From Ignavibacteriales bacterium (GTDB lineage: Bacteria; Bacteroidota; Ignavibacteria; UBA10030), in NCBI GenBank assembly GCA_016218005.1, contig JACRFF010000301.1, positions 1 through 5,331 on the forward strand: a DNA stretch of 5,331 nucleotides, in the 5' to 3' direction. The notes beneath the pieces are model-generated. The model worked only from the letters and a program-made list of their open reading frames with translations. It did no database searches and was not told the DNA's origin. Position 1 is the stretch's first letter, and every line of letters starts with the position of its first letter. Both the position numbers and the translations under genes were made by a program. Of this stretch, positions 1-5,331 are shown in pieces.

Positions 1-686
1 ACTTCAAACCGGCCTGTCGGATTGACGAAGTAGCGCGTCTTCTTGTCCAGCATGTCTTCCGGGATGATGGCCTTGATAACGTGCTTGACCACGTCATCCA
101 TAATTTTCTTCTGCGATACATTCGGGGCGTGCTGGGTTGAGACAACAACGGTGTCGACGCGCACCGGTTTCTTTCCTTCATATTCGATGGTGACTTGGGA
201 CTTTGCGTCCGGACGAATGTACGGCATCAGTTTGGAATTCTTTTTTCGGATGTCCGACAGCCGGTGAACGAGCTTGTGCGCAAAGATGATCGGCATCGGC
301 ATCAGCTCGGCTGTTTCGGTGCAGGCGTAGCCGAACATCATGCCTTGGTCGCCGGCGCCGCCCGTATCCACACCCATGGCGATATCCGGAGATTGCGAGT
401 GAATAGCGGAAAGCACCGAGCACGAATCGGCGTCAAACCCGATGCCCGCTTCGGTGTATCCGATTTCTTTGATGGTCTGCCGAACGATCTTTTGTGAATC
501 GACGTACGCTTTCGTCGTTACTTCACCGCCGACAAGGACAAGCCCCGTGGTGACAAAACTTTCGCACGCAACCCGCGACATCGGGTCGTGCTTCAGGAAC
601 TCGTCCAGCATGGCATCCGAAATCTGATCACAGACTTTGTCCGGATGGCCTTCGGAAACAGATTCTGAGGTAAAGAGGTATCTCAT
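1..686 (-). CDS. metK: S-adenosylmethionine synthetase (MetK), N-terminal part, cut by the left edge
   Basis: Cytosolic enzyme making S-adenosylmethionine from methionine and ATP, with release of phosphate and pyrophosphate. It supplies the methyl donor for the cell. I translated 228 complete codons from the ATG at 686; the family is usually about 380-400 residues, so the C-terminal domain lies beyond the edge. Visible signatures are SEGHPDK (residues 11-17, with His14 and the Mg ligand Asp16), RVACES (38-43, Glu42 at the usual K+ ligand position), GAGDQG (110-115), RPDAKSQVT (158-166) and FVNPTGRF (220-227). The segment between GVD (105-107) and GAGDQG is only two residues, several shorter than the gating loop in E. 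coli MetK; I recall such short-loop forms in other bacterial phyla. The start is supported by GGAG five bases upstream. It sits 26 bases after the nucleotidyltransferase gene on the same strand, so the two are probably co-transcribed. No frameshift is seen. Family assignment is very secure. Confidence 0.97.
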   Translation of the reverse strand, partial: MRYLFTSESVSEGHPDKVCDQISDAMLDEFLKHDPMSRVACESFVTTGLVLVGGEVTTKAYVDSQKIVRQTIKEIGYTEAGIGFDADSCSVLSAIHSQSPDIAMGVDTGGAGDQGMMFGYACTETAELMPMPIIFAHKLVHRLSDIRKKNSKLMPYIRPDAKSQVTIEYEGKKPVRVDTVVVSTQHAPNVSQKKIMDDVVKHVIKAIIPEDMLDKKTRYFVNPTGRFE

Positions 687-691
687 CTATA

Positions 692-695
692 CTCC
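692..695 (-). promoter_or_regulatory. Ribosome binding site of metK
   Basis: GGAG on the minus strand, five bases before the metK ATG at 686. This is the best-placed Shine-Dalgarno sequence in the window. It lies in the 26-base gap after the nucleotidyltransferase stop codon. No room remains there for a separate promoter or terminator, which supports an operon. Confidence 0.7.
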
Positions 696-712
696 ATACA
701 TGAAATGAATGA

Positions 713-1690
713 TTAGTTAAATTCAAGGTCGGATGAATCGCCGATGTTGATGCGCTTGTAGGTTCCGCGCACCGACGCATTGCTGCCGACGATCGAATCC
801 TTCAGCATGGCGTCTTTCACGCTTGCGCCTTCGCTGATGATGGTGTTTTGAATAACGGAGTTTTCCACGGTGGCGCCGTCGGCAATGGTTGCATACGGCC
901 CGATGACGGCGTTCTTTACTAATGCGGTGGATGAGACAAAGACCGGCGGCACAATGACCACGCCATCCACCGGTGCCGGTTGTGCTAAACGAGAAAGGAG
1001 ATGCTGGTTTGTGGAAAGCAATGTTTCGGGCTTGCCGCAATCGTACCATCCTTCGACGGGGAAGGGCTTTATCTTTTCGCCGCGGTCGATCATCAATTGA
1101 AGCGCATCCGTAAGTTGGAATTCACCCTTCGTGCGGGCGTTGCTCTTGACCAACTCTTTGAGGCAATCAACCATCAGTTGCGGCTGCTGAATGTAATACA
1201 ATCCGACGACGGCGAGATGACTTTGGGGTTGTTCCGGCTTTTCAATCAATTGAGAGATAAACCCATCGGTCAGTTCTGCAACGCCGAATCTGCGGGGGTC
1301 GTCAACGTGTTTCACGCCGAGAACGGAGTGCGAGTTTTGCATCATCGCTTTCAGATCGACGTCGAAGATCGTATCTCCAAGGATGATCAGAATAGGCGAA
1401 CGCGAAATCGTATGGCGGGAGAGATAGATGGCGTGCCCGAGTCCGAGCCGCTCCTCTTGTTCAACGAAATCCACCCGCATGGAGGGATAATGTTCGTGAA
1501 CATAGTCTTGTATCTTATCCCCAAGGTAACCAATGACAATCGTTGCTTCGGTGAAACCGCTCTCTAAGATCTTATCAAGGATGTGGCCGATGATCGGCTT
1601 GCCGGCTACATTGATGAGCACCTTCGGAATTGTGTAGGTGTGAGGGCGCAGCCTGCTGCCGATGCCCGCGACTGGTATGATAGCTCTCAT
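713..1690 (-). CDS. Sugar-1-phosphate nucleotidyltransferase with C-terminal beta-helix (RmlA/GalU-like NDP-sugar synthase)
   Basis: Predicted to join a sugar 1-phosphate to an NTP, giving an NDP-sugar and pyrophosphate for cell-surface polysaccharide or glycoconjugate synthesis. The 325-residue protein opens directly with the nucleotide-binding signature GIGSRLRP (9-16) followed by the IPK lysine (Lys23). Next come LGD (104-106, the metal-binding aspartate region), EKP (150-152), GEFQLTDAL (189-197) and WYDCG (215-219), all typical of the RmlA/GalU-type Rossmann domain. From about residue 245 to 312, hexapeptide-like repeats (VIGPYA, TIADGA, SVIQN, TIISEGA, SIVGSNA) indicate a left-handed beta-helix tail, as in long-form archaeal-type thymidylyl/uridylyltransferases and GlmU. 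The ATG at 1690 was chosen because the conserved N-terminus begins there; the frame stays open to 1837, but that extension has no family character and would overlap fni. An AGGAG lies 14 bases upstream, rather far. The exact sugar and nucleotide cannot be read from sequence: dTDP-glucose, UDP-glucose or UDP-GlcNAc-type activity are all possible. It is first in a unit with metK. Confidence 0.9.
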   Translation of the reverse strand: MRAIIPVAGIGSRLRPHTYTIPKVLINVAGKPIIGHILDKILESGFTEATIVIGYLGDKIQDYVHEHYPSMRVDFVEQEERLGLGHAIYLSRHTISRSPILIILGDTIFDVDLKAMMQNSHSVLGVKHVDDPRRFGVAELTDGFISQLIEKPEQPQSHLAVVGLYYIQQPQLMVDCLKELVKSNARTKGEFQLTDALQLMIDRGEKIKPFPVEGWYDCGKPETLLSTNQHLLSRLAQPAPVDGVVIVPPVFVSSTALVKNAVIGPYATIADGATVENSVIQNTIISEGASVKDAMLKDSIVGSNASVRGTYKRINIGDSSDLEFN

Positions 1691-1705
1691 TCTGTGCTTG
1701 CTGAC

Positions 1706-1726
1706 TCCTATTGTTTCAAAATAGGA
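1706..1726. repeat. Perfect 7-bp inverted repeat in the divergent intergenic region
   Basis: TCCTATT (1706-1712) and AATAGGA (1720-1726) are exact inverted copies around a 7-base spacer. The palindrome covers both the candidate -10 of the leftward promoter and the AGGAG upstream of the nucleotidyltransferase gene. It could be a small operator for a dimeric regulator. In a transcript starting further upstream it could also form a hairpin that masks the AGGAG. A 7+7 repeat in AT-rich DNA can also arise by chance, so function is uncertain. Confidence 0.35.
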
Positions 1727-1746
1727 AAGAATTGAATGACACACAA
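1718..1746 (-). promoter_or_regulatory. Candidate promoter for the nucleotidyltransferase-metK unit
   Basis: Read on the minus strand, TTGTGT (1746-1741) and TATTTT (1723-1718) are separated by 17 bases, which suits a sigma70-type promoter but with imperfect hexamers. The same place reads as TTTG, 20 bases, TATTTTG, close to the Bacteroidota housekeeping pattern (TTTG at -33, TAnnTTTG at -7), one base short in the -7 element. Predicted transcription start is around 1711, giving a leader of about 20 bases. Found by eye; no expression evidence. Confidence 0.35.
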
Positions 1747-1769
1747 ACGAAGCCTTCTCCGGGGAAATC

Positions 1770-1798
1770 TTGCTTCTGCGTGCTCTATTGTTTATTAT
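1770..1798 (+). promoter_or_regulatory. Candidate promoter for the fni-prenyl synthase-ptsH-ptsI operon
   Basis: TTGCTT (1770-1775) and TATTAT (1793-1798) are separated by exactly 17 bases; the -10 matches the sigma70 consensus at five of six positions and the -35 at three. Transcription would start near 1805, leaving a leader of about 14 bases before the fni ATG at 1819, with no recognisable Shine-Dalgarno sequence. The intergenic region holds no other clear plus-strand pair. Found by eye. Confidence 0.35.
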
Positions 1799-1818
1799 GC
1801 CCTCACAACGTATGGCAT

Positions 1819-2865
1819 ATGAAGCGCACACGGACATCCTCCCGCAAACAACAGCACGTCGAGTTCGTTGTTCAAAAAGACGTAGTGTTCCGTCGGAAAC
1901 AGACAGGCTTTGAACGCTGGGAGTTTGCTCACAACGCTCTTCCCGAAATAGATTTTTCCGAAGTCAATCCTGCAACAAAGTTCCTTGGCGTTCCCGTTCG
2001 GTTGCCCATTCTCGTATCAAGCATGACGGGCGGCTATGCAGATGCCCTCCGCATCAATCGCCAGCTTGCAGAAGTGTGTGCCGAAAAACAATTGCCGATG
2101 GGAGTGGGAAGCCAACGTCAAGCGTTAGAAGACGGCCGCTTTCACCGTTCCTTTGCCGTTGTGCGTGAGGTTTCCAAAAACATCCCGGTCTATGGCAACA
2201 TCGGCGCCGCAGAAGTTGCAAAACTGACCGATGCCGCGCCCATTCAGCGAATGGTTGATTTGATTGAAGCGAATGGGTTTGCCGTTCATGTAAATCCGTT
2301 GCAAGAGCTGCTCCAGCCGGAGGGGAATCCGGAGTTCCGTGGAGTGCTGAAGGGAATTGAATTGTTAGTCAAGCGCCTTTCGATTCCGGTCATCGTGAAG
2401 GAAATCGGCGCCGGCATTTCTGCTGCAGCAGCGAAGAAACTTATTGATATAGGAGTGCGAATCATTGACGTGGCAGGGGCTGGCGGCACAAGCTGGGCAG
2501 GGGTTGAAATCTTGCGACGGAAAAAATCAGAGCACAGCGCATTGACTTCCGCGTTTTGGAATTGGGGAATCCCAACCGCAACGGCATTGCAGCAGGTGAG
2601 CGAATTGAAAAAGCATCAGACGAATCTCAAACTCATCGCATCGGGAGGCATCACGAGCGGCGTGGATGCGGCGAAAGCGCTTGCGATGGGGGCAGACTAT
2701 GTCGCTATTGCGCGCCCCATACTTCGGGCGTTGGAGCTTGGCGGAAAGAAGCGGCTTTTCCGATTGCTCGATCAATGGGAATTCGAGTTGCGCGGCGTGA
2801 TGTTTCTGACCGGCGCAGCCACGATTGCCGATCTCCAGCATCAGCAATTGACAAGGGTTGAGTAA
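1819..2865 (+). CDS. fni: Type 2 isopentenyl-diphosphate delta-isomerase (IDI-2, FMN-dependent)
   Basis: Cytosolic enzyme interconverting isopentenyl and dimethylallyl diphosphate; the family uses reduced FMN and Mg2+ and is unrelated to the type 1 isomerase. The 348-residue length fits the family (about 330-360). Diagnostic motifs in order are the N-terminal RKQQH (9-13), SSMTGG (67-72, FMN/substrate loop), VGSQR (96-100), HVNPLQE (157-163, holding the catalytic glutamine and the Mg-binding glutamate), VKEIGAG (193-199), DVAGAGGTSW (217-226), FWNWGIPT (246-253) and ASGGITSG (274-281, FMN phosphate binding), all on a TIM-barrel framework. The ATG at 1819 was chosen because the conserved RK..H motif follows closely; the frame is open back to 1711, but the upstream translation is Cys-rich and unlike the family. 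No good ribosome binding site precedes it. It is first in its operon, two bases before the prenyl synthase gene, which consumes its products. All key residues appear intact. Confidence 0.95.
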   Translation: MKRTRTSSRKQQHVEFVVQKDVVFRRKQTGFERWEFAHNALPEIDFSEVNPATKFLGVPVRLPILVSSMTGGYADALRINRQLAEVCAEKQLPMGVGSQRQALEDGRFHRSFAVVREVSKNIPVYGNIGAAEVAKLTDAAPIQRMVDLIEANGFAVHVNPLQELLQPEGNPEFRGVLKGIELLVKRLSIPVIVKEIGAGISAAAAKKLIDIGVRIIDVAGAGGTSWAGVEILRRKKSEHSALTSAFWNWGIPTATALQQVSELKKHQTNLKLIASGGITSGVDAAKALAMGADYVAIARPILRALELGGKKRLFRLLDQWEFELRGVMFLTGAATIADLQHQQLTRVE

Positions 2866-2867
2866 GC

Positions 2868-3845
2868 ATGAATTTTTCCATTCGCTACCGACGGTATCGT
2901 TCGTACGTGCATACGTATCTCAAAAACTTTGTCCGCAAGGATAGCCCTGCCTCTTTGTATGAACCGTCGCGCTACATCTTGTCGGGCGGAGGAAAATGCG
3001 TTCGGCCTGTTCTGGTTCTTCTTGCGTGCAACGTCGTCGGCGGCCGGTGGAAGAATGCGCTCCACGCCGCGGCAGCAATGGAAATTCTCCACAATTTTAC
3101 TCTCGTGCACGATGACATTATGGATCATGCCGATGCGCGGCGCGGACGGCCCACCATCCATACGAGGTGGGATGCCAACGTCGCCATACTCACCGGCGAT
3201 GTTTTGATCGGTCTTGCGTACCAAGCTCTCTTGCGAACGCCAAACGCCGAAACGAATCGGCTGATGCGCGTCTTCACGCAGGGCATCGTGGAGGTATGTG
3301 AAGGTCAGGCGTACGACAAAGAATTCGAGACCAGTCGTGCGGTGCGGCCGGAAGACTATTTGATGATGATCAGCAAGAAAACGGGAAGATTGATCGCAGT
3401 CTCGGCAGAACTGGGCGCGATCATCGGAGGAGGATCTCGCCGGCAGCAAACGGTTTTACGGCAATTCGGTTCCGCCGTCGGCAGGGCCTTTCAATTGCAG
3501 GACGACCTTCTCGACATCGTCGGCGACGAGAAATCGTTTGGGAAAAAGATCGGCGGAGACGTGGTCGAAGGGAAAAAAACTTTTTTACTTCTGCATGCCC
3601 TGCGCCGTGCGCACGGGAAGGATCGAGCATTGTTGATGCGCGTGTTCCATCATCATCGTGTCTCGTGGCGGTCCGTCGAAGCCGTTCGCCGCATCTACTA
3701 CGCCACCGGCGCCATCGATGCGGCACGCCGGTTGGTGGAGCGTAACACGGTTGCCGCGCACCGCGCGCTCAAGTCGTTCCCGAATTCGCCGGCGCGTGGA
3801 ATGCTGGCGTGGTTTACCGATCAATTGCTTCATCGGACGACGTGA
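2868..3845 (+). CDS. Polyprenyl diphosphate synthase, trans type (probably GGPP-type)
   Basis: Condenses IPP units head-to-tail onto an allylic diphosphate, building the prenyl chain for quinones, carotenoids or other terpenoids. The 325 residues are all-alpha and typical in length. Visible motifs are GGGKCVRP (40-47, diphosphate-binding Arg46), the first aspartate-rich motif HDDIMD (81-86, Asp82, Asp83, Asp86), RRGRPT (91-96), GQ (146-147), KKT (170-172), the second aspartate-rich motif QDDLLD (211-216) and GKK (235-237). The fifth residue before the first motif is Phe77, and the motif is DDxxD with no two-residue insertion. In characterised archaeal-type synthases this combination stops elongation near C20, whereas long-chain (C40-C50) enzymes carry a small residue there. 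So GGPP is the favoured product, though FPP or a longer chain is not excluded. The start follows the fni stop by two bases with GAG five bases upstream; AAGGG lies a little further back. The stop overlaps the ptsH start by one base. A His-rich patch (HHHR) occurs near residue 264. Confidence 0.94.
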   Translation: MNFSIRYRRYRSYVHTYLKNFVRKDSPASLYEPSRYILSGGGKCVRPVLVLLACNVVGGRWKNALHAAAAMEILHNFTLVHDDIMDHADARRGRPTIHTRWDANVAILTGDVLIGLAYQALLRTPNAETNRLMRVFTQGIVEVCEGQAYDKEFETSRAVRPEDYLMMISKKTGRLIAVSAELGAIIGGGSRRQQTVLRQFGSAVGRAFQLQDDLLDIVGDEKSFGKKIGGDVVEGKKTFLLLHALRRAHGKDRALLMRVFHHHRVSWRSVEAVRRIYYATGAIDAARRLVERNTVAAHRALKSFPNSPARGMLAWFTDQLLHRTT

Positions 3846-4111
3846 TGATTCATCGCGAAGTTACCATTGTCAACCGATTGGGCATGCACGTCCGTCCGGC
3901 GGCAGCCCTTGTGAAATTGGCGGCAAAGTTCAAGTCGGAATTTTTTGTCGAAAAGGATGGATTAGAGATCAACGGCAAAAGCATCATCGGCGTTATGACG
4001 CTGAGCGCCGAACAAGGGTCGAAGTTGCTGTTCAGGTTTGACGGCGAGGATGAGGAGGCGATGGCGGTGGAGCTTTGCGGCCTCGTCGAACGCGGTTTTG
4101 ATGAGATGTGA
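3845..4111 (+). CDS. ptsH: HPr phosphocarrier protein of the PTS
   Basis: Small cytosolic phosphocarrier accepting phosphate from enzyme I on a histidine and passing it to EIIA domains or regulatory partners. From the ATG at 3845 it is 88 residues, the normal size. The active-site signature GMHVRPAA (13-20) puts the catalytic histidine exactly at position 15 with Arg17 beside it. NGKSIIGVM (43-51) puts a serine at position 46, the site phosphorylated by HPr kinase/phosphorylase in bacteria that have HprK. GFDE near the end matches the usual C-terminal helix. The ATG overlaps the TGA of the prenyl synthase gene by one base (TGATG), implying translational coupling; an adjacent in-frame GTG at 3842 would add one residue. 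No strong ribosome binding site is seen. It is followed directly by ptsI, its phosphate donor. No EII gene is in the window, so whether it serves sugar uptake or only regulation is open. Confidence 0.96.
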   Translation: MIHREVTIVNRLGMHVRPAAALVKLAAKFKSEFFVEKDGLEINGKSIIGVMTLSAEQGSKLLFRFDGEDEEAMAVELCGLVERGFDEM

Positions 4112-4119
4112 GAATTACC

Positions 4120-5331
4120 ATGACAATTGAACTCCATAGTGAAATCGTTCTCAAAGGCGTTCCGGCGGCGCCCGGCATTGCCATAGGCCCGTCGTATCTT
4201 TTCCGCAAGCAGACCCCGGAGGTGCAAGAGCGCCACCTCACGGCGGATGTGCTTGAATCAGAATCGATCCGGCTTGACAATGCCATTGCCCGGTCAAAAA
4301 AGGAACTTGTGAAGATATTGGACTTCGCCGAACAGAAACTCGGTCCGCAGCAATCCAAAATCTTCGAAGCGCAGATGATGATCCTCGACGACCTCATTCT
4401 GTTTGAAACGATCAAGAAGAATATCCGTTCGAGGCTGCGCAACGCGGAGTTCATCGTTCAGGAAGAAATCAACAAGTATCAGCGCATGATGTCGGCGGCG
4501 AAAGACGAATATACCCGCGAGCGCGCAAACGACCTTGAAGACGTCAAGAACCGCATCATCCGCAATATGCAGGAGGAGCGGCTTGTTTCCAAGGTCGACG
4601 GTTCCTCCATCATCATTTCGCACACGTTGGCGGCGGCAGATGCGCTCGTCCTGAGCCGCAACGAAGTGCTGGCGTACGCCACCGAGGGGGGCGGCGCAAC
4701 GTCTCATATGGCGTTGCTTTCGCGTGCGCTCAAGATTCCCGCCGTCGTAGGCCTGCATCAGTTCTGCTCTATGGTGCATCCGGGCGACCCCGTCATCGTC
4801 GATGGATATAGCGGCGCAGTTGTCATCAATCCGTCGCGGGAAACAATCCGGTTCTACGAACGAAAAAAAACAGAGCACCTTGAGTTTGAATCCCGCCTTG
4901 CCACGTTGCGCGACCTTCCGGCAGAGACGCTCGACGGCCATCGCATTACGCTCTCGGCGAACGTGGAATTGGAACAAGAGCTTAACTTCCTCAAGCTGCA
5001 AGGCTCCGACGGCATAGGGCTGTATCGTTCCGAAACGCTCCTGCTCGGCCGTGAAGATTTTCCGACGGAAGAAGAGCAGTATCGCCAGTACAAACTTCTC
5101 GCCGATTCGTTGGCTCCGAAGAACGTCATCATCCGCACCTTTGATATTGGCGGCGATAAACTGATGTCGCACGCCGTGAAGGAAAGCAATCCGTTCCTCG
5201 GCTGGCGCGGCATTCGCGTAATGCTGGATAAGCCGGAGATTTTTCTCGACCAACTTCGTGCCATTCTTCGCGCGAGCGGAAGAAAAAACGTCTCGGTGAT
5301 GTTCCCGATGGTTTCCAACATCAAGGAAGTG
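4120..5331 (+). CDS. ptsI: PTS enzyme I (PEP-protein phosphotransferase), N-terminal part, cut by the right edge
   Basis: Cytosolic enzyme that takes phosphate from phosphoenolpyruvate and passes it to HPr, starting the PTS relay. The visible 404 codons cover about two thirds of a usual 570-590-residue protein. Order seen: KGVPAAPGIAIG (12-23, the N-terminal family signature), an alpha-helical HPr-binding region (about 45-150), the phosphohistidine swivel segment GGGATSHMALLSR (190-202) with catalytic His196, then DGYSG (228-232). The PEP-binding barrel begins with GIGLYRSE (298-305, Arg303), RTFDIGGDK (339-347) and NPFLGWRGIR (357-366). The frame is open to the last base. Relative to the common GGRTSH motif, the arginine three residues before the histidine is alanine. 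The ATG at 4120 lies eight bases after the ptsH stop; an in-frame GTG at 4108 would overlap it as GTGA and add four residues. No strong ribosome binding site marks either. PEP binding, dimerisation and C-terminal residues lie outside the window and cannot be judged. Confidence 0.96.
   Translation, partial: MTIELHSEIVLKGVPAAPGIAIGPSYLFRKQTPEVQERHLTADVLESESIRLDNAIARSKKELVKILDFAEQKLGPQQSKIFEAQMMILDDLILFETIKKNIRSRLRNAEFIVQEEINKYQRMMSAAKDEYTRERANDLEDVKNRIIRNMQEERLVSKVDGSSIIISHTLAAADALVLSRNEVLAYATEGGGATSHMALLSRALKIPAVVGLHQFCSMVHPGDPVIVDGYSGAVVINPSRETIRFYERKKTEHLEFESRLATLRDLPAETLDGHRITLSANVELEQELNFLKLQGSDGIGLYRSETLLLGREDFPTEEEQYRQYKLLADSLAPKNVIIRTFDIGGDKLMSHAVKESNPFLGWRGIRVMLDKPEIFLDQLRAILRASGRKNVSVMFPMVSNIKEV

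Noticed and set aside
687..712. Possible terminator or separate promoter between the nucleotidyltransferase gene and metK
   Set aside because: The 26-base gap has no GC-rich stem followed by a T-run and is too short to hold a promoter plus leader.
1001..1567. Plus-strand open frame (188 codons) opposite the nucleotidyltransferase gene
   Set aside because: Antisense shadow of a conserved gene with no recognisable domain.
1711..1818. N-terminal extension of fni (36 extra codons from a TTG)
   Set aside because: The extension is Cys-rich and unlike any type 2 isomerase, and it spans the intergenic promoter region. Start at 1819 gives the normal length.
1691..1837. N-terminal extension of the nucleotidyltransferase (49 extra codons to an ATG at 1837)
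   Set aside because: The conserved nucleotide-binding N-terminus begins right at the ATG at 1690; the extension shows no family character, would cover the candidate promoter and would overlap fni.
1797..1913. Small out-of-frame open frame (38 codons, starting ATG at 1797, second ATG at 1812) overlapping the fni start
   Set aside because: Considered as an upstream regulatory ORF, but its first ATG falls in the candidate -10 element, it has no ribosome binding site and its composition looks random.
2841..3449. Minus-strand open frame (202 codons) opposite the prenyl synthase gene
   Set aside because: No family resemblance and low-complexity basic composition; the plus strand carries all the catalytic motifs of a prenyl synthase.
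4294..5253. Long minus-strand open frame (319 codons) opposite ptsI
   Set aside because: The translation is rich in Arg, His and Phe with no recognisable motif, and lies entirely antisense to a clearly conserved enzyme I. It is a product of the codon pattern of ptsI.
1..5331. Undescribed defence system, mobile element, CRISPR array or RNA gene
   Set aside because: Every long stretch is accounted for by six conserved housekeeping genes; no direct-repeat arrays, terminal inverted repeats, transposase motifs or tRNA-like folds were seen by eye on either strand.

Overview
The window looks like ordinary bacterial chromosomal housekeeping DNA. It holds six tightly packed protein genes in two divergent transcription units that share one 128-base intergenic region. 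I see no RNA gene, mobile element, CRISPR array or phage signal, and no gene-free stretch longer than that region.

Left unit (minus strand, reading right to left): a sugar-1-phosphate nucleotidyltransferase with a C-terminal left-handed beta-helix tail (1690 to 713), then after 26 bases the start of metK, S-adenosylmethionine synthetase (686 to the left edge; its C-terminal 40% or so lies outside). The short gap suggests co-transcription.

Right unit (plus strand): fni (type 2, FMN-dependent isopentenyl-diphosphate isomerase, 1819-2865); a trans-type polyprenyl diphosphate synthase (2868-3845) whose chain-length residues favour a C20 (GGPP-like) product; ptsH (HPr, 3845-4111); and ptsI (PTS enzyme I, from 4120 and running off the right edge). 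Junctions are +2 bases, a 1-base stop/start overlap, and +8 bases (or a 4-base GTGA overlap if an upstream GTG starts ptsI). This is a typical translationally coupled operon.

Functionally, the first two genes of the right unit interconvert IPP and DMAPP and condense them into a prenyl chain. The last two form the PEP-dependent phosphoryl relay of the PTS. HPr carries both the catalytic His15 and a serine at the regulatory position 46, so it could be an HprK substrate. The coupling of isoprenoid and PTS genes is the most interesting contextual point, although all the individual proteins belong to known families.

Organism: the type 2 isomerase, the short-loop MetK, Ser46-type HPr, weak ribosome binding sites on several genes, and a promoter that also fits the Bacteroidota TTTG / TAnnTTTG pattern fit a member of the Bacteroidota/Chlorobi (FCB) group, for example an Ignavibacteria-like lineage. 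This is inference without any database comparison and is only moderately supported. I did not find a convincing undescribed system here.
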